In this document: in pieces, positions 1 through 9,873 of the stretch
Numbering within the stretch: position 1 is the first letter of the stretch
Layout: each line of letters starts with the position of its first letter
Source of the DNA: Campylobacter jejuni
GTDB taxonomy: Bacteria; Campylobacterota; Campylobacteria; Campylobacterales; Campylobacteraceae
DNA: 64,000 nt
NCBI RefSeq assembly: GCF_001457695.1
Contig: NZ_LN831025.1
Span: 1,550,001-1,614,000 of the forward strand
Direction: 5' to 3'
Notes under the pieces: model-generated
Told to the model about the DNA's origin: nothing
Databases searched by the model: none
Seen by the model: the letters and a program-made list of their open reading frames with translations, nothing else
Position numbers and translations under genes: made by a program

Positions 1-22
1 ATAATTTTTCTATTTTATTCAT
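1..22 (-). CDS. Start of a further type I restriction-modification gene (probably HsdS), cut by window edge
   Basis: An ATG at 22-20 on the minus strand overlaps the last codons and the TAA of the upstream hsdR gene and is preceded by AAGGA-AGAGA, a good ribosome binding site. Only seven codons are visible, reading MNKIEKL. HsdS subunits paired with EcoR124-like HsdR often begin with a short KIEKL-type segment, so this is most likely the specificity subunit of the same operon; that is inference. The gene continues outside the window and cannot be judged for integrity. Confidence 0.4.
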
Positions 23-2978
23 TCTCTTCCTTTTTAAGAAAAACTACAAATTTATCAAAAAAACTTTTAAGTTTATCAATGATTTGCTGTCGTTTTTCGT
101 CATTTCCTTCACTCTTTGGAGCAAAAGGATTAATAAGCGGTAAAAGTCTTCCTATGCCCTCTCCTTTATCTTGGAAGAAATTTAGCTCAAAGGCTTCATC
201 TAAATATTCTTTTGTCAAATTTCCATTTAAATTCTCATCTTTTATGATTTGTTGTAATTCTTGCTCTTTTTTTCTTTGCATAAAACTCTCAAAAAGGCTT
301 TTATAATCGCTATTTTTATTATGATCAATCTCGTTTAAAAACTCTTGTATTAGCTCTTTTTTATCCCTTAAGCTTGGGTTTGAAATAATGGTTTTTAAAA
401 TATTTTCTTTTGTCTTTTCTTTGGAATCTTTGTGATACTCTTCAAGCAAGAACAATATAAAGTCTACATTGATCTCATTTTGTTTAATCAGCTCGATTTC
501 AAAGATTAAATCATCATTGATATTTTCTTTTTCTTTCTCTTTTCTTAGAGTGTTGTAAAGCTCTAAATAATGGCTTTGATAGTCTTGTTTATCTCTGATA
601 TCTAAAGGATTTTTAAATTCATCAAAAAGATTTAAAATATTTTCAAGCTTTAGAATCTCATTGAAAATTTTAATGAATTCTCGTTGCTCTTTTTCGCTTT
701 TTAATGGAAAATTTAAAAGTTCAAATTTTTGTTTTAATTCATCCACTAACGCACTATATTTTTCAAAATAAAAAGCAAAATTTTCTAGCAAAACAATGCT
801 TGATGCTTTTTCATCACCAAACATTTTTAAGCTTTCATTTGTGGCATTTTCTAAATCTCTAAAACACACGACATTGCCGCAATTTTTTTGCTCATTTAAG
901 ATTCTATTGGTGCGTGAAAAAGCCTGGAGTAGTCCGTGGTATTTGAGATTTTTATCCACATAAAGAGTATTGATCGTTTTAGAATCAAAGCCTGTTAAAA
1001 ACATATTAACAACTATAAGCAAATCTAGCTCTTTGTTTTTAAGCTTTTGGGATATATCTTTATAATAATTATCAAATTTTTCTAAGCTAAAATCACTTTT
1101 AAAATGGCTATTATAATCTTTTATCGCATTGCTTAAAAACTCTTTTGCACTTTGACTATCACTTGCAAACTCATCTAAATCTTCATTTTGTTCATAAGAG
1201 TAAATAATGCCAACTTTTAAATCTTGTTTGTTTTGTTTTAATTGTCTGCTAAATTCTTCATAATATTTTTTGGCAAAATCCACACTAGCGGTAGCAAAAA
1301 TAGCGTTAAAACCTTGCACTCTTTGATTTTTAAGCGTGTAGGCACTTTGTCTTTTGGTATGGCGGTTAAAATTCTCTAAAATATAGCTTGTGATTTTTTC
1401 TATTCTTTCATCATTTAAAAGGCTTGATTCTCTATCAATGGTTAGAATTTTCTTATCTGAATCACTTTCAATTTGCTTCATTGTAGAATGATAACTTACT
1501 TTAAAAGGTAAGACATTTTTATCTTTTATCGCATTTAAAATCGTGTAAGAGTGCAAACAAACACCAAAAGTGCTTTGAGTGGTTTTAAGCTCTAAATTTT
1601 TATCATTATTAACAAAATAATTTTTGCTAGCATTTTCTTCAAAAATCGGCGTGCCAGTAAAACCAAAAATATAGTATTTTTTAAATTTTTTGATAATTTG
1701 TTCGTGCATTAAGCCAAATTGACTTCTATGGCATTCATCAAAAATAAAGACGATTTCAGAATCAAAAATGCGAGAATTTTCATATTTTTGCACGAATTTT
1801 GAAAGCTTTTGAATTGTGGTAATGATAATTTTCTCATCTTCTTTTGTGCTTTCTATGCGATGCTTTAGCTCATTGGTATTTTTAGTGGCATTAGCTGCAC
1901 CTTTTTCAAATTTATCATATTCTTTTTGCGTTTGATAGTCTAAATCTTTCCTATCTACAACAAAAAGCACTTTTTGAATAAAGTTTAGTTTTGTGGCTAA
2001 AATCGCTGTTTTAAAGGAAGTTAAAGTCTTTCCGCTTCCTGTGCTATGCCATATATAGCCCCCTGCTTCTACACTACCATAATGTTTGTGATTATGGGCG
2101 ATTTTAATTTTATCTATAATCCTCTCACTTGCTGCAATTTGATAAGGACGCATGATAAGCAATTCATTATCTGCATTAAAAACACAATATTTTGTAAGAA
2201 TATTAAGTAAATTTCTTTTAGCTAAAAAGGTTTTTGCAAAGTCTTCTAAATCTTCGATAATATTGTTTTTAGCATCTGAAAAACTCATACAAAAAGCATA
2301 ATTATCGTTTTGTGATTTTTTAGCTTTGTGCTGGTTTGTGTTGCTATAGTATTTAGTAAGTGTGCCATTTGAAATAATAAAAATTTGCACAAATTCATAA
2401 AGTGCATTGCCCTCTAAAAAGCTTTCTTTTTGATAACGCCTGATTTGATTGAAAGCTTCTTTTAGATTCACCCCACGCCTTTTTAGCTCAATATGCACTA
2501 AAGGCAGTCCATTTACTAAAATGCTAACATCATAGCGATTTTTAAACTCACCATTTTCATTTTTTAGCTGCGAGATAACTTGAAGGTGATTATTAATAGG
2601 ATTAACTCTATCTATCAAAATAATATTTTTCTTGCTTCCATCTTCTTTTTCAAGTGTAAGTGTAAAACCATCACTTTGAAGCATTTTAGTTTTATCTTCA
2701 AAAGTTAGCTTAAGATTAGTGATATTTTGCCTATAAAAACTTTCCCATTCTGTCGGTGAAAAAGAGATATTATTAAGCCTTTGAAGTTGTAATTTAAAAT
2801 TAGATTCAAGATCGTTTATATCGCTTAAATTTAATCGCTCATAGCCTTGAAGTGTAAGTTCTTTAATAAGAAATTTTTCTAAATCCTCTTCGCTTTGATA
2901 AGCTTTTGGCTCTTTCGGTGTGAATTTGTATTCTGTAATAATAGTAGTGTTGTCATTTTGCGTCATTAAATTATTCAT
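15..2978 (-). CDS. hsdR: Type I restriction enzyme HsdR subunit (EcoR124/type IC-like)
   Basis: 987 residues, full length for an EcoR124-type R subunit, the ATP-dependent DNA translocase and endonuclease of a type I restriction complex. The N-terminal nuclease domain carries a PD-(D/E)xK-like core ending in VHIELKRRG at about residues 160-170. The motor domains follow, with Walker A WHSTGSGKT (about 315), motif II DECHRS, motif III GFTGTP and motif VI QAFSRTNRIL. A charged C-terminal helical region should bind the methylase core. The ATG at 2978 has only a weak AGG upstream; a second ATG lies four codons in. It stands just downstream of putP with its own TATAAT, and its 3' end overlaps the next gene. 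The protein is clearly different from the second HsdR at 49.6 kb, so this genome has two type I families. Confidence 0.93.
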   Translation of the reverse strand: MNNLMTQNDNTTIITEYKFTPKEPKAYQSEEDLEKFLIKELTLQGYERLNLSDINDLESNFKLQLQRLNNISFSPTEWESFYRQNITNLKLTFEDKTKMLQSDGFTLTLEKEDGSKKNIILIDRVNPINNHLQVISQLKNENGEFKNRYDVSILVNGLPLVHIELKRRGVNLKEAFNQIRRYQKESFLEGNALYEFVQIFIISNGTLTKYYSNTNQHKAKKSQNDNYAFCMSFSDAKNNIIEDLEDFAKTFLAKRNLLNILTKYCVFNADNELLIMRPYQIAASERIIDKIKIAHNHKHYGSVEAGGYIWHSTGSGKTLTSFKTAILATKLNFIQKVLFVVDRKDLDYQTQKEYDKFEKGAANATKNTNELKHRIESTKEDEKIIITTIQKLSKFVQKYENSRIFDSEIVFIFDECHRSQFGLMHEQIIKKFKKYYIFGFTGTPIFEENASKNYFVNNDKNLELKTTQSTFGVCLHSYTILNAIKDKNVLPFKVSYHSTMKQIESDSDKKILTIDRESSLLNDERIEKITSYILENFNRHTKRQSAYTLKNQRVQGFNAIFATASVDFAKKYYEEFSRQLKQNKQDLKVGIIYSYEQNEDLDEFASDSQSAKEFLSNAIKDYNSHFKSDFSLEKFDNYYKDISQKLKNKELDLLIVVNMFLTGFDSKTINTLYVDKNLKYHGLLQAFSRTNRILNEQKNCGNVVCFRDLENATNESLKMFGDEKASSIVLLENFAFYFEKYSALVDELKQKFELLNFPLKSEKEQREFIKIFNEILKLENILNLFDEFKNPLDIRDKQDYQSHYLELYNTLRKEKEKENINDDLIFEIELIKQNEINVDFILFLLEEYHKDSKEKTKENILKTIISNPSLRDKKELIQEFLNEIDHNKNSDYKSLFESFMQRKKEQELQQIIKDENLNGNLTKEYLDEAFELNFFQDKGEGIGRLLPLINPFAPKSEGNDEKRQQIIDKLKSFFDKFVVFLKKEENE

Positions 2979-3007
2979 AAAAAAAACCTAAAAATATAAT
3001 TTAGGAA

Positions 3008-3013
3008 ATTATA
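3008..3013 (-). promoter_or_regulatory. Predicted -10 box of hsdR (TATAAT)
   Basis: On the minus strand TGTATAAT lies 30 bases before the hsdR ATG, in the short gap after putP. It matches the extended -10 element typical of Campylobacter sigma70 promoters. No -35 box is needed in this genus and none is evident. Read from sequence only. Confidence 0.45.
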
Positions 3014-3020
3014 CACAATT

Positions 3021-3040
3021 ATCCCTACAAAAGTAGGGAT
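3021..3040 (-). terminator. Hairpin downstream of putP
   Basis: ATCCCTAC and GTAGGGAT form a perfect 8-bp stem around an AAAA loop (a TTTT loop on the putP strand), 13 bases after the putP stop. The run of T lies on the plus-strand side (TTTTT at 3040-3044), so termination of putP would be weak; the structure mainly separates putP from hsdR. Confidence 0.45.
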
Positions 3041-3052
3041 TTTTAGAGATTT

Positions 3053-4522
3053 TCAAAGCTCTTTTAACATCCTTTCATAAGCAGCTTTAGTTCCTGAGCG
3101 GACATTAGTAAGTAAACTTGCAATAATAATCACCACCGAAGCTGCTAAAAATCCTGGAACTATTTCATAAAGACCCGAATTTGCAAAATTCTTCCAAAGC
3201 ACCACAGTAGCAGCTCCCGTTATCATACCTAAGATCGCTCCTACTCTTGTCATCCTACTCCAAAATAAAGAAAAAAGCATTACAGAACCAAAAGAAGCTC
3301 CAAATCCAGCCCATGCATAAGAAACTATACTCAAAACACTTGAATTTTTATCAGTAGAAATCAAAAACGCTATTACAGCTACTAGTAAAACACCTAATTT
3401 ACCTAAATTTAATACAACATGACTTGGCGCATCTTCTCTAAAAATCTTTTTATAAAAATCTTCCACTATAGTAGAACTTGAAACCAGCAATTGTGAACTT
3501 GCCGTACTCATAATAGCCGCTAAAATAGCACTGAGTAAAATACCTGCTATCCAAGGATTAAATAAAAGCTGCGACATCACGATGAAAATCTTTTCAGGAT
3601 CTTGCAAACTTAATTCAAATTTATGCACATAAGCTATGCCCAAAATACCTATCATACAAGCACTTAAAAGACAAACCACCATCCAAGCAATACCTATAAA
3701 AGTGGCCATAGTAATATCTTTAGTAGAACGAATCGACATAAAACGCACTAAAATATGTGGTTGACCAAAATAACCCAAACCCCAAGCAAGTGCAGATATA
3801 ATGCTTATAACTCCTACTCCTTCGCCCATAGATAAAGCTTGTGGCTTTATTTCTCTTACTATATTCATCGCTTCACCAAAGCCACCTAAATGATAAAGCA
3901 TAACCAAAGGCACAATGATTAAAGCCATCATCATTAAAAGCCCTTGTATCATATCCGTCCAACAAACTGCCTTATATCCACCTAAAAAAGTATAAGCAAC
4001 AATAATAATCGTTCCAGTAGTTAAAGCATAATCATATCTGATACCAAAAGTACTTTCAAAAAGTTTTGCTCCACTTACAAGCCCTGATGAAACATAAAAG
4101 GTAAAAAATATCAAAATTACCACCGCACATACGATGCGCAGTATATGTTTATCATCATCAAAACGAGTTTCAAAATAATCAGGAATAGTCAAAGAATTTG
4201 CAATCACACTGGTATAAATTCTAAGTCTTTTTGCCACAAAAATCCAATTTAAACTAGCTCCTATAGTAAGCCCAATTGCAATATAAGAATCTATAAAACC
4301 ACTTACATATAAAGCTCCTGGTAATCCCATTAAAAGCCAACCACTCATATCAGAAGCCCCTGCGCTAAGCGCAGATATCACAGGCCCCATAGTACGCCCA
4401 CCTAAAAAATAATCTTCTGAATTTTTATTTTGCTTATAAAAATAAAAACCTATATAAAGCATCAATAAGGCATAAACTACAAACATCACTGCTATTGGGG
4501 TATTAATTTGAACCACTTCCAT
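3053..4522 (-). CDS. putP: Sodium/proline symporter PutP
   Basis: Member of the sodium:solute symporter family that takes up proline with Na+ across the inner membrane. The protein is almost entirely hydrophobic, with about 12-13 transmembrane segments; FLGGRTMGP and the [14 protein letters not shown] segment are family signatures involved in sodium and proline binding. I choose the ATG at 4522 (489 residues, MEVVQINTP) because AAGGAG sits six bases before it. The reading frame stays open to an ATG at 4540 that overlaps the putA stop, but that one has no ribosome site. It is the second gene of a putA-putP operon: PutA oxidises the proline that PutP imports, a known growth substrate of C. jejuni. 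Confidence 0.95.
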   Translation of the reverse strand: MEVVQINTPIAVMFVVYALLMLYIGFYFYKQNKNSEDYFLGGRTMGPVISALSAGASDMSGWLLMGLPGALYVSGFIDSYIAIGLTIGASLNWIFVAKRLRIYTSVIANSLTIPDYFETRFDDDKHILRIVCAVVILIFFTFYVSSGLVSGAKLFESTFGIRYDYALTTGTIIIVAYTFLGGYKAVCWTDMIQGLLMMMALIIVPLVMLYHLGGFGEAMNIVREIKPQALSMGEGVGVISIISALAWGLGYFGQPHILVRFMSIRSTKDITMATFIGIAWMVVCLLSACMIGILGIAYVHKFELSLQDPEKIFIVMSQLLFNPWIAGILLSAILAAIMSTASSQLLVSSSTIVEDFYKKIFREDAPSHVVLNLGKLGVLLVAVIAFLISTDKNSSVLSIVSYAWAGFGASFGSVMLFSLFWSRMTRVGAILGMITGAATVVLWKNFANSGLYEIVPGFLAASVVIIIASLLTNVRSGTKAAYERMLKEL

Positions 4523-4539
4523 CAATCTCTCCTTGATCA

Positions 4540-7500
4540 TTAAGATATTGCTCTAATGCCTAAATTTCCATAGCGATGAAAAGATATACTTAAAGCTTTT
4601 TCATTAAAATAATTTAAAAGTTCAAAACGACCATTTAACAATGGCTTTTCTCTTATGATGATTTTAGCAAGCTTTGCAGCCTCTTTATAAATCTCATCAT
4701 TTACATCTGGCTTTGCTAAATAACGCACTCTTTCATATTCTTTAATACTCTTGATAAAATTTTCTTTATTTTCTTTTAAAAACAATACTTTTGCTCCTAT
4801 GCTTTGAACAATTCGTTCTATCATACTAACATCTTGTTCATCATAACTGATACTTAGATCAATATTTGCAATATTTGCACCTAAAACCACACCTAAAACA
4901 TCTTTTAAGCTTTCATTTCCACAAAGTCTTAAAACCATATTCTTTATTTTAGTATAAGAAAAAAGATTATCTTCTCCACGAATATTGACATAATCTTTTG
5001 AAACACTAAACTCATTTTTATAATGATAAGCATAAGATTGAGACATTTGAATTAAATCGTTCATAAAATCTTGTGCTTCTTTTAAATCTATTTGTGCTAA
5101 TTTTTTTGAAAATTTATCTTCAATTAAATGATCATCAAAATCTTCTTGCTTAATCTCTAAAAATTGAGTGATATAATTATAAATTCCCACTTTTCTACCC
5201 AAACCTATGGCAGATTTTTTAATCCCACCAAAAGGTTGACGCAGCACTATAGCCCCTGTGGTTGGTTTGTTAATATAAATATTTCCTGCTTCTATGTAAG
5301 TGTGAAAATACTCCCATTCTCTTTCATCTAAGCTTTCAAAACCTGCAGTTAAACCATAACCTGTGGAATTTACTATATCAATAGCTTCTTTTAAGTCTTT
5401 AGCCTTCATTACACTTAAAATCGGTATAAAAAGTTCATTCATATGAGTAAAATCACCCTTTTTAGTGCCATATTTTATGCCTGGAGTCATCAAATAAGGA
5501 TTATCCTTTAAAAACTTAGGTTTTAATGCCCATTCTTCATAAGGTTGTAATTCATCTAAGGCCTTTTGAACTTTAGAACTTGGCTTATCAGCTAAAGTAC
5601 CTAATTTATTTTTAAATTCAAAAGGATTGCCTACTGCCATAGAACTTGCAGCATCTACTAAAGTCTTTTTAAATTCTTCATCATGATAAACTTCTTCTTC
5701 TAAGACTAGCAAAGAAGTAGCTGAACATTTTTGACCGCTATTGCTAAAAGCAGAATGAATGATATTTTTAATCGCACTATCACGATCAGCAAATTTAGAA
5801 ACTATAGTCGCATTCTTTCCGCCCGTTTCAGCACTTAAAAGCAAGGTTGGATTAGCTTTTAACATAGCATAAGCAGTATCCTCTCCTCCTGTAAGAATTG
5901 AAAATTTAATCGCTTCATCAACAAGTAAATATTTAGAAATATCACTTCCTTTTGAAGGTAAGAAAATCAAAGCGTCTTTTGGAATACCTGCATCCCAAAA
6001 ACACTTACAAAGCATATAACCTGTTAGAGTTGAAAGTGAAGAAGGTTTGTAAATCACCACATTACCTGCAGCTAGTGGTGCAGCTATGGTGCCCACTGAA
6101 ATCCCTACAGGAAAATTCCAAGGAGCTATGGTAACCCCTATGCCCTTAGGTGCGAATTTAACTTTTGGATTTTGTTTTTTAAGCTCTTCTAAAGAGTGCG
6201 GATAAAACTCTATAAAATCAATAGCCTCGCTTACTTCAGGATCGATCTCTAAAAAGGTTTTGCCCACTTCTAAAGCTGCCAAACCTATTAAATCTCCCCT
6301 TCTTTCTCTCATAAGTTTTGCGCTTTTGGCTAAAATTTGATAAATTTCATCATGACTTTTTTGTGTAAATTTGGAATTTTTAGCTACTTCTAAAGCTTGT
6401 TTGATTTCTTTTTCTCCTGCTAAATAAGCCTTTCCTATCACTCTATCTTCAATCTTATCTTTAACTTCTAAAACATTTAAATTTTCTGCTTTAAAATCAA
6501 GCTCACCTATAACAGGATAAACATCATAATCTTTTAAATTTTCATATTTAGCTTTAATTTCTTTAGCCCAAACTCTATTTTGCACTAAAATAAAATCTGT
6601 ATCACTTTCATTGCTAAATTTTTTACTCTCGTAAGAACTTGTGATATTTTGCTCTTTATTTCTATCTTGCTTACGATGTGTAGTATTATCAAGAGTTTTT
6701 ATACCTTCTAAAGATTTTAAAAAAAGTTCTTTTTGGATATTCCAGTTTTTATCTCCTACTTTAAGATTGAAAAAATAACGCATAAAATTATCTTCACTTG
6801 TATTTTCATCAAGGCGTCTTACAAGATAAGCAATAGCATTGTTAAAATGTGCTTCATCACAAACTGGGGCATAAAGGATTAAATCATGCATTTTGGATAA
6901 TTGATAAGAACATTGCAAACTCATACCTTCAAGCATTTCAAAAGTAAAAGAATCTAAAGCACCCGCTTCACTTATGCGTGTATAAGCATAAGCAATCTCA
7001 AAGATATTATGACTTGCAATTCCTATGTTGATGTATTTATAATTATCTCCTTCAAGAATAAAATCAAGCATTTTATTATAATTGCTATCAGTATCTATTT
7101 TTTTGTAAAAAGTAGGAAGCTCCCAGCCTTTTTGAGATGCAATAGTTTCTTCACTTTCCATATTAGCACCCTTAACAAAACGGATCTTAATAGGCTTCAT
7201 ACCTTTTAAAACCCTCTCTTTTGAAAAAGCAAAAAGTTTTTTAAGATACTCATAAGAATCAGGAATATAAGCTTGCAAAACAATCCCCGCTTTAATATCA
7301 AATTTAGCCACACTTTCCATAAAAGCTGCAACAGTAAGTTCTAAATCTCTAAATTCTTCCATATCCAGATTGATAAATTTAGATACACCTTGTTTTTTCT
7401 CTTCTTCTAAGGCTAAAGCATAAAGATAATCTAGTCTTTTTACTACCTCTTCTTTGGAATAATCAAAATCTATAATATTAATTTGTGAAAAAATCGTAGT

Positions 7501-8028
7501 AATTTTTATGGAAATATAAGTGATATAACTTGATTTTAAAGCGTCTTCATATTTTTGCATACGATATTTACTCTCAGCTTCACCTAAAACCTCTTCGCCG
7601 ATTAAATTCACATTTAAAGTGATTTTATCTTGCTCTTTTCTTTTTTTAATATGCGGCTCTAAAACACTAGGGTTTGCATCTAGAACCATAGCTTTAGTAT
7701 CTTCTCTTAAATGTTTGACAAAAAAAGGTACACTTAAATTAGGAGCAAATTTGCCAAAATTTAAAAAGCTAAAAAGTAGGAATTTTTCAAAAGTGCTAAA
7801 AAAATCCGCTATGCCATATTTACTCAAAGTATATTCTATAAGCTCAAAACTTGCATTTTTATCTTTACATCTAAAAGAACGATCTAAAAGTTCTATAAGC
7901 ATAACTTTATTTTTGGGATTATTAAGAAGTTTTTGCATTTTAGCATGAAATTCTTTTTCAGAATTTGAAATATTGGCTTCTATTTGTCCTTGCAATTCTT
8001 CAGCTAAGGCTAAAGCTTTTTGTATCAT
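4540..8028 (-). CDS. putA: Bifunctional proline dehydrogenase / delta-1-pyrroline-5-carboxylate dehydrogenase PutA
   Basis: 1162 residues. The first half is the FAD-dependent proline dehydrogenase barrel ([19 protein letters not shown] and the [14 protein letters not shown] active-site segment near residue 400). The second half is an NAD-dependent aldehyde dehydrogenase ([20 protein letters not shown] with the base Glu, NSGQKCSA with the catalytic Cys near 785). Together they oxidise proline to glutamate with channelling of the intermediate. No N-terminal ribbon-helix-helix DNA-binding domain is present, so it is not the self-repressing type of PutA. The ATG is preceded by AGGAG. The 129-bp AT-rich gap upstream of it, after selD, must hold the promoter of the putAP operon; no single box stands out. 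Confidence 0.96.
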   Translation of the reverse strand: MIQKALALAEELQGQIEANISNSEKEFHAKMQKLLNNPKNKVMLIELLDRSFRCKDKNASFELIEYTLSKYGIADFFSTFEKFLLFSFLNFGKFAPNLSVPFFVKHLREDTKAMVLDANPSVLEPHIKKRKEQDKITLNVNLIGEEVLGEAESKYRMQKYEDALKSSYITYISIKITTIFSQINIIDFDYSKEEVVKRLDYLYALALEEEKKQGVSKFINLDMEEFRDLELTVAAFMESVAKFDIKAGIVLQAYIPDSYEYLKKLFAFSKERVLKGMKPIKIRFVKGANMESEETIASQKGWELPTFYKKIDTDSNYNKMLDFILEGDNYKYINIGIASHNIFEIAYAYTRISEAGALDSFTFEMLEGMSLQCSYQLSKMHDLILYAPVCDEAHFNNAIAYLVRRLDENTSEDNFMRYFFNLKVGDKNWNIQKELFLKSLEGIKTLDNTTHRKQDRNKEQNITSSYESKKFSNESDTDFILVQNRVWAKEIKAKYENLKDYDVYPVIGELDFKAENLNVLEVKDKIEDRVIGKAYLAGEKEIKQALEVAKNSKFTQKSHDEIYQILAKSAKLMRERRGDLIGLAALEVGKTFLEIDPEVSEAIDFIEFYPHSLEELKKQNPKVKFAPKGIGVTIAPWNFPVGISVGTIAAPLAAGNVVIYKPSSLSTLTGYMLCKCFWDAGIPKDALIFLPSKGSDISKYLLVDEAIKFSILTGGEDTAYAMLKANPTLLLSAETGGKNATIVSKFADRDSAIKNIIHSAFSNSGQKCSATSLLVLEEEVYHDEEFKKTLVDAASSMAVGNPFEFKNKLGTLADKPSSKVQKALDELQPYEEWALKPKFLKDNPYLMTPGIKYGTKKGDFTHMNELFIPILSVMKAKDLKEAIDIVNSTGYGLTAGFESLDEREWEYFHTYIEAGNIYINKPTTGAIVLRQPFGGIKKSAIGLGRKVGIYNYITQFLEIKQEDFDDHLIEDKFSKKLAQIDLKEAQDFMNDLIQMSQSYAYHYKNEFSVSKDYVNIRGEDNLFSYTKIKNMVLRLCGNESLKDVLGVVLGANIANIDLSISYDEQDVSMIERIVQSIGAKVLFLKENKENFIKSIKEYERVRYLAKPDVNDEIYKEAAKLAKIIIREKPLLNGRFELLNYFNEKALSISFHRYGNLGIRAIS

Positions 8029-8157
8029 TTCGTATCTCCTAAGATAAAATAAATTTTAATAAATAATATATAAATAAGATAAAAATAATATTTTAAATCA
8101 TATAAAATGTATAAAAAATGATAAAAAAAATTTTAATGGGTATATAAGTAACAAAAA

Positions 8158-9180
8158 TTAAGAAATGATAATATCATTTTCTTGCTTATTTACAACCTTG
8201 GCAATAATTTTAGCTTGAATATTTTCATCTTCTAGTTTTTTTAAACATTCTAAGGATTCTTTTTCACTTATAGAAATTAAAAGTCCTCCTGAAGTTTGCG
8301 GATCACAAAGTAATAATTTTTCTTCATTTAAATCAGGGATAAGTTCTTTTATAAATTCTAAATTTTTATAAGCTCCAGCAGGAATTAAACCCATATTAAA
8401 ATACTCTTTTACTCCATCTAAAAAAGGAAGTTCACTTTCAAAAATTTCAAAAGAAATATTTTTATTTAGCATTTCTTTTAAATGTCCTAAAAGTCCAAAA
8501 CCTGTGACATCACTCATGGCATTTGGATGAAATTTAAGAGCAATTTGACTGGCTTTATAATTTAACTCCATCATACTTTTAAGCATTATATCTAAATGTT
8601 TTTGATTTAACATTTGTGCCTTTAAAGCTGTACTTAAAATTCCTGTTCCTAAAGGCTTGGTTAAAATGATACAATCTCCAACTTTAGCCGTATTATTAGC
8701 AATAAATTTACCAGGATGTACTTTTCCTGTAACACTAAGTCCAAAAAAAAGCTCAGTGCTTTCTATAGTATGGCCACCCACAACTAAAGCATTGCATTCT
8801 TGAACCTTATCATTTGCACCTTCTAAAAGCTCTTTTAAGATATTTACATCATGATTACAAGTATCAAAACCTACTATATTTAAGGCATTAATTACCTCTG
8901 CACCCATAGCAAAAACATCGCTTAAAGCATTTGCTGCAGCAATAGCACCAAAATGATAAGCACTATCTACTATAGGAGTGATAAAATCAAGCGTTTGCAC
9001 CAAAGCTAAATCGGGACTGATTTGATATACGCTTGCATCTTCATTATTTCCGATATCACTAAGTAAAGCAGGAGTTTTTTGCATGAAATTTAAAATTGTT
9101 TTAAGACCACCCGGGCTTAATTTCGCTGCTCAACCTGCTGCTTTAACAAAATGCGTTAAATTTTGATTTTTATATTGCAG
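8158..9180 (-). CDS. selD: Selenide, water dikinase SelD, itself a selenoprotein (UGA at codon 17)
   Basis: Makes selenophosphate from selenide and ATP, the selenium donor for Sec-tRNA synthesis. Conceptual translation needs read-through of an in-frame TGA at 9132-9130: the frame reads HFVKAAG-U-AAKLSPGGL, placing selenocysteine exactly where other SelD enzymes have catalytic Cys/Sec 17, followed by the essential Lys20. The reading frame starting at the later ATG (9084) lacks the active site. The best start is a CTG at 9180 with AAGGA seven bases before it and the upstream gene's stop overlapping; no in-frame ATG, GTG or TTG lies closer. Total 340 residues. It is next to a YedF-like gene and near fdhA, the main selenoprotein gene here. 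Confidence 0.93.
9101..9120 (-). promoter_or_regulatory. Candidate SECIS hairpin of selD
   Basis: Starting 9 bases after the selD UGA, TTAAG pairs with CTTAA, with a further CC/GG pair enclosing a CGGGT loop. A hairpin with a GGU-type loop in this window after UGA is what SelB recognises in bacterial selenoprotein mRNAs. Structure judged by eye; the G-C core is short. Confidence 0.55.
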
Positions 9181-9189
9181 TGTTTTTCC

Positions 9190-9762
9190 TTATAGAGTGA
9201 TGATTTTTGCTTTACCAAAAAGCTCGTTTAAAATTTCATAAGCATTGCCTATATTTCCTATTTTAAGTTCTTTACTTTTATTAAAAAATTCTAGACAAGC
9301 TCCACAACTTATGATCTCAATACCTAAATTTTCAAGTTCTTTCATAGCTAAATGTGCTTTATGATTTTCATCAACATTGATTAAAACACTTTCATTTACG
9401 CAAAGAATTTTACTTGGAGCATGATCTAAATTTGTTAAGGTACTTAAAAATCCTACAAGTAAATTTTGTCCCAATTCACCCTCACCCACTTTGTCGGTTT
9501 TTAAAAATAAAACATTATAATCGTGAATATTTACTTCACTAGAATTAAAATTCTTTTTTTGTACTTTGATGCAAAACTCTTGTGCATTTTCATCTATAAT
9601 AGGATTTAAATTTAAAGAGTTAAGAAATTTTACAACATTATTTTTTGAAATAATAGAATTTAAAACAATTTCTAAAATTTCATTTTCTTGAAGTTTTTCA
9701 AGAGCGTTTTTTGTTTCAACTATAGGCTGAGGACAAGAAAGATTGCGACAATCAATTTTCAT
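9190..9762 (-). CDS. YedF-like selenium-metabolism protein (TusA domain plus DsrE-like domain)
   Basis: 190 residues. Residues 1-70 are a TusA/SirA-like domain with the CPxP motif at residues 10-13 (LSCPQP), a sulfur or selenium carrier fold. The C-terminal part resembles DsrE, with a cysteine pair in ISCGACLEFF near residue 155. The two-domain layout is that of the sulfurtransferase-like selenium metabolism protein YedF, a family that co-occurs with selD. Here it ends nine bases before the selD start, so the two are co-transcribed. Probable job: handling reduced selenium for SelD; the exact chemistry is not known from sequence. Confidence 0.85.
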   Translation of the reverse strand: MKIDCRNLSCPQPIVETKNALEKLQENEILEIVLNSIISKNNVVKFLNSLNLNPIIDENAQEFCIKVQKKNFNSSEVNIHDYNVLFLKTDKVGEGELGQNLLVGFLSTLTNLDHAPSKILCVNESVLINVDENHKAHLAMKELENLGIEIISCGACLEFFNKSKELKIGNIGNAYEILNELFGKAKIITL

Positions 9763-9850
9763 TATTTTTCCTTGATATTAGCTTTGAAAAATAATATTAT
9801 TTTATTACTTGTTTTGTGTTTAAAAATTTTAAATAATATAGAAAAAATTT

Positions 9851-9872
9851 AAAAGCTCAAAAATGAGCTTTT
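9851..9872 (-). terminator. Rho-independent terminator of tlp1
   Basis: AAAAGCTCA and TGAGCTTTT form a 9-bp stem with a four-base loop immediately after the tlp1 stop. On the minus strand the stem is followed by TTAAATTTTTT. A clear end for the tlp1 transcript. Confidence 0.75.
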
Positions 9873-9873
9873 T

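Noticed and set aside
8029-8157. A small gene between putA and selD
   Set aside because: Extreme AT content with stops in all frames; only a promoter region for putAP is expected.
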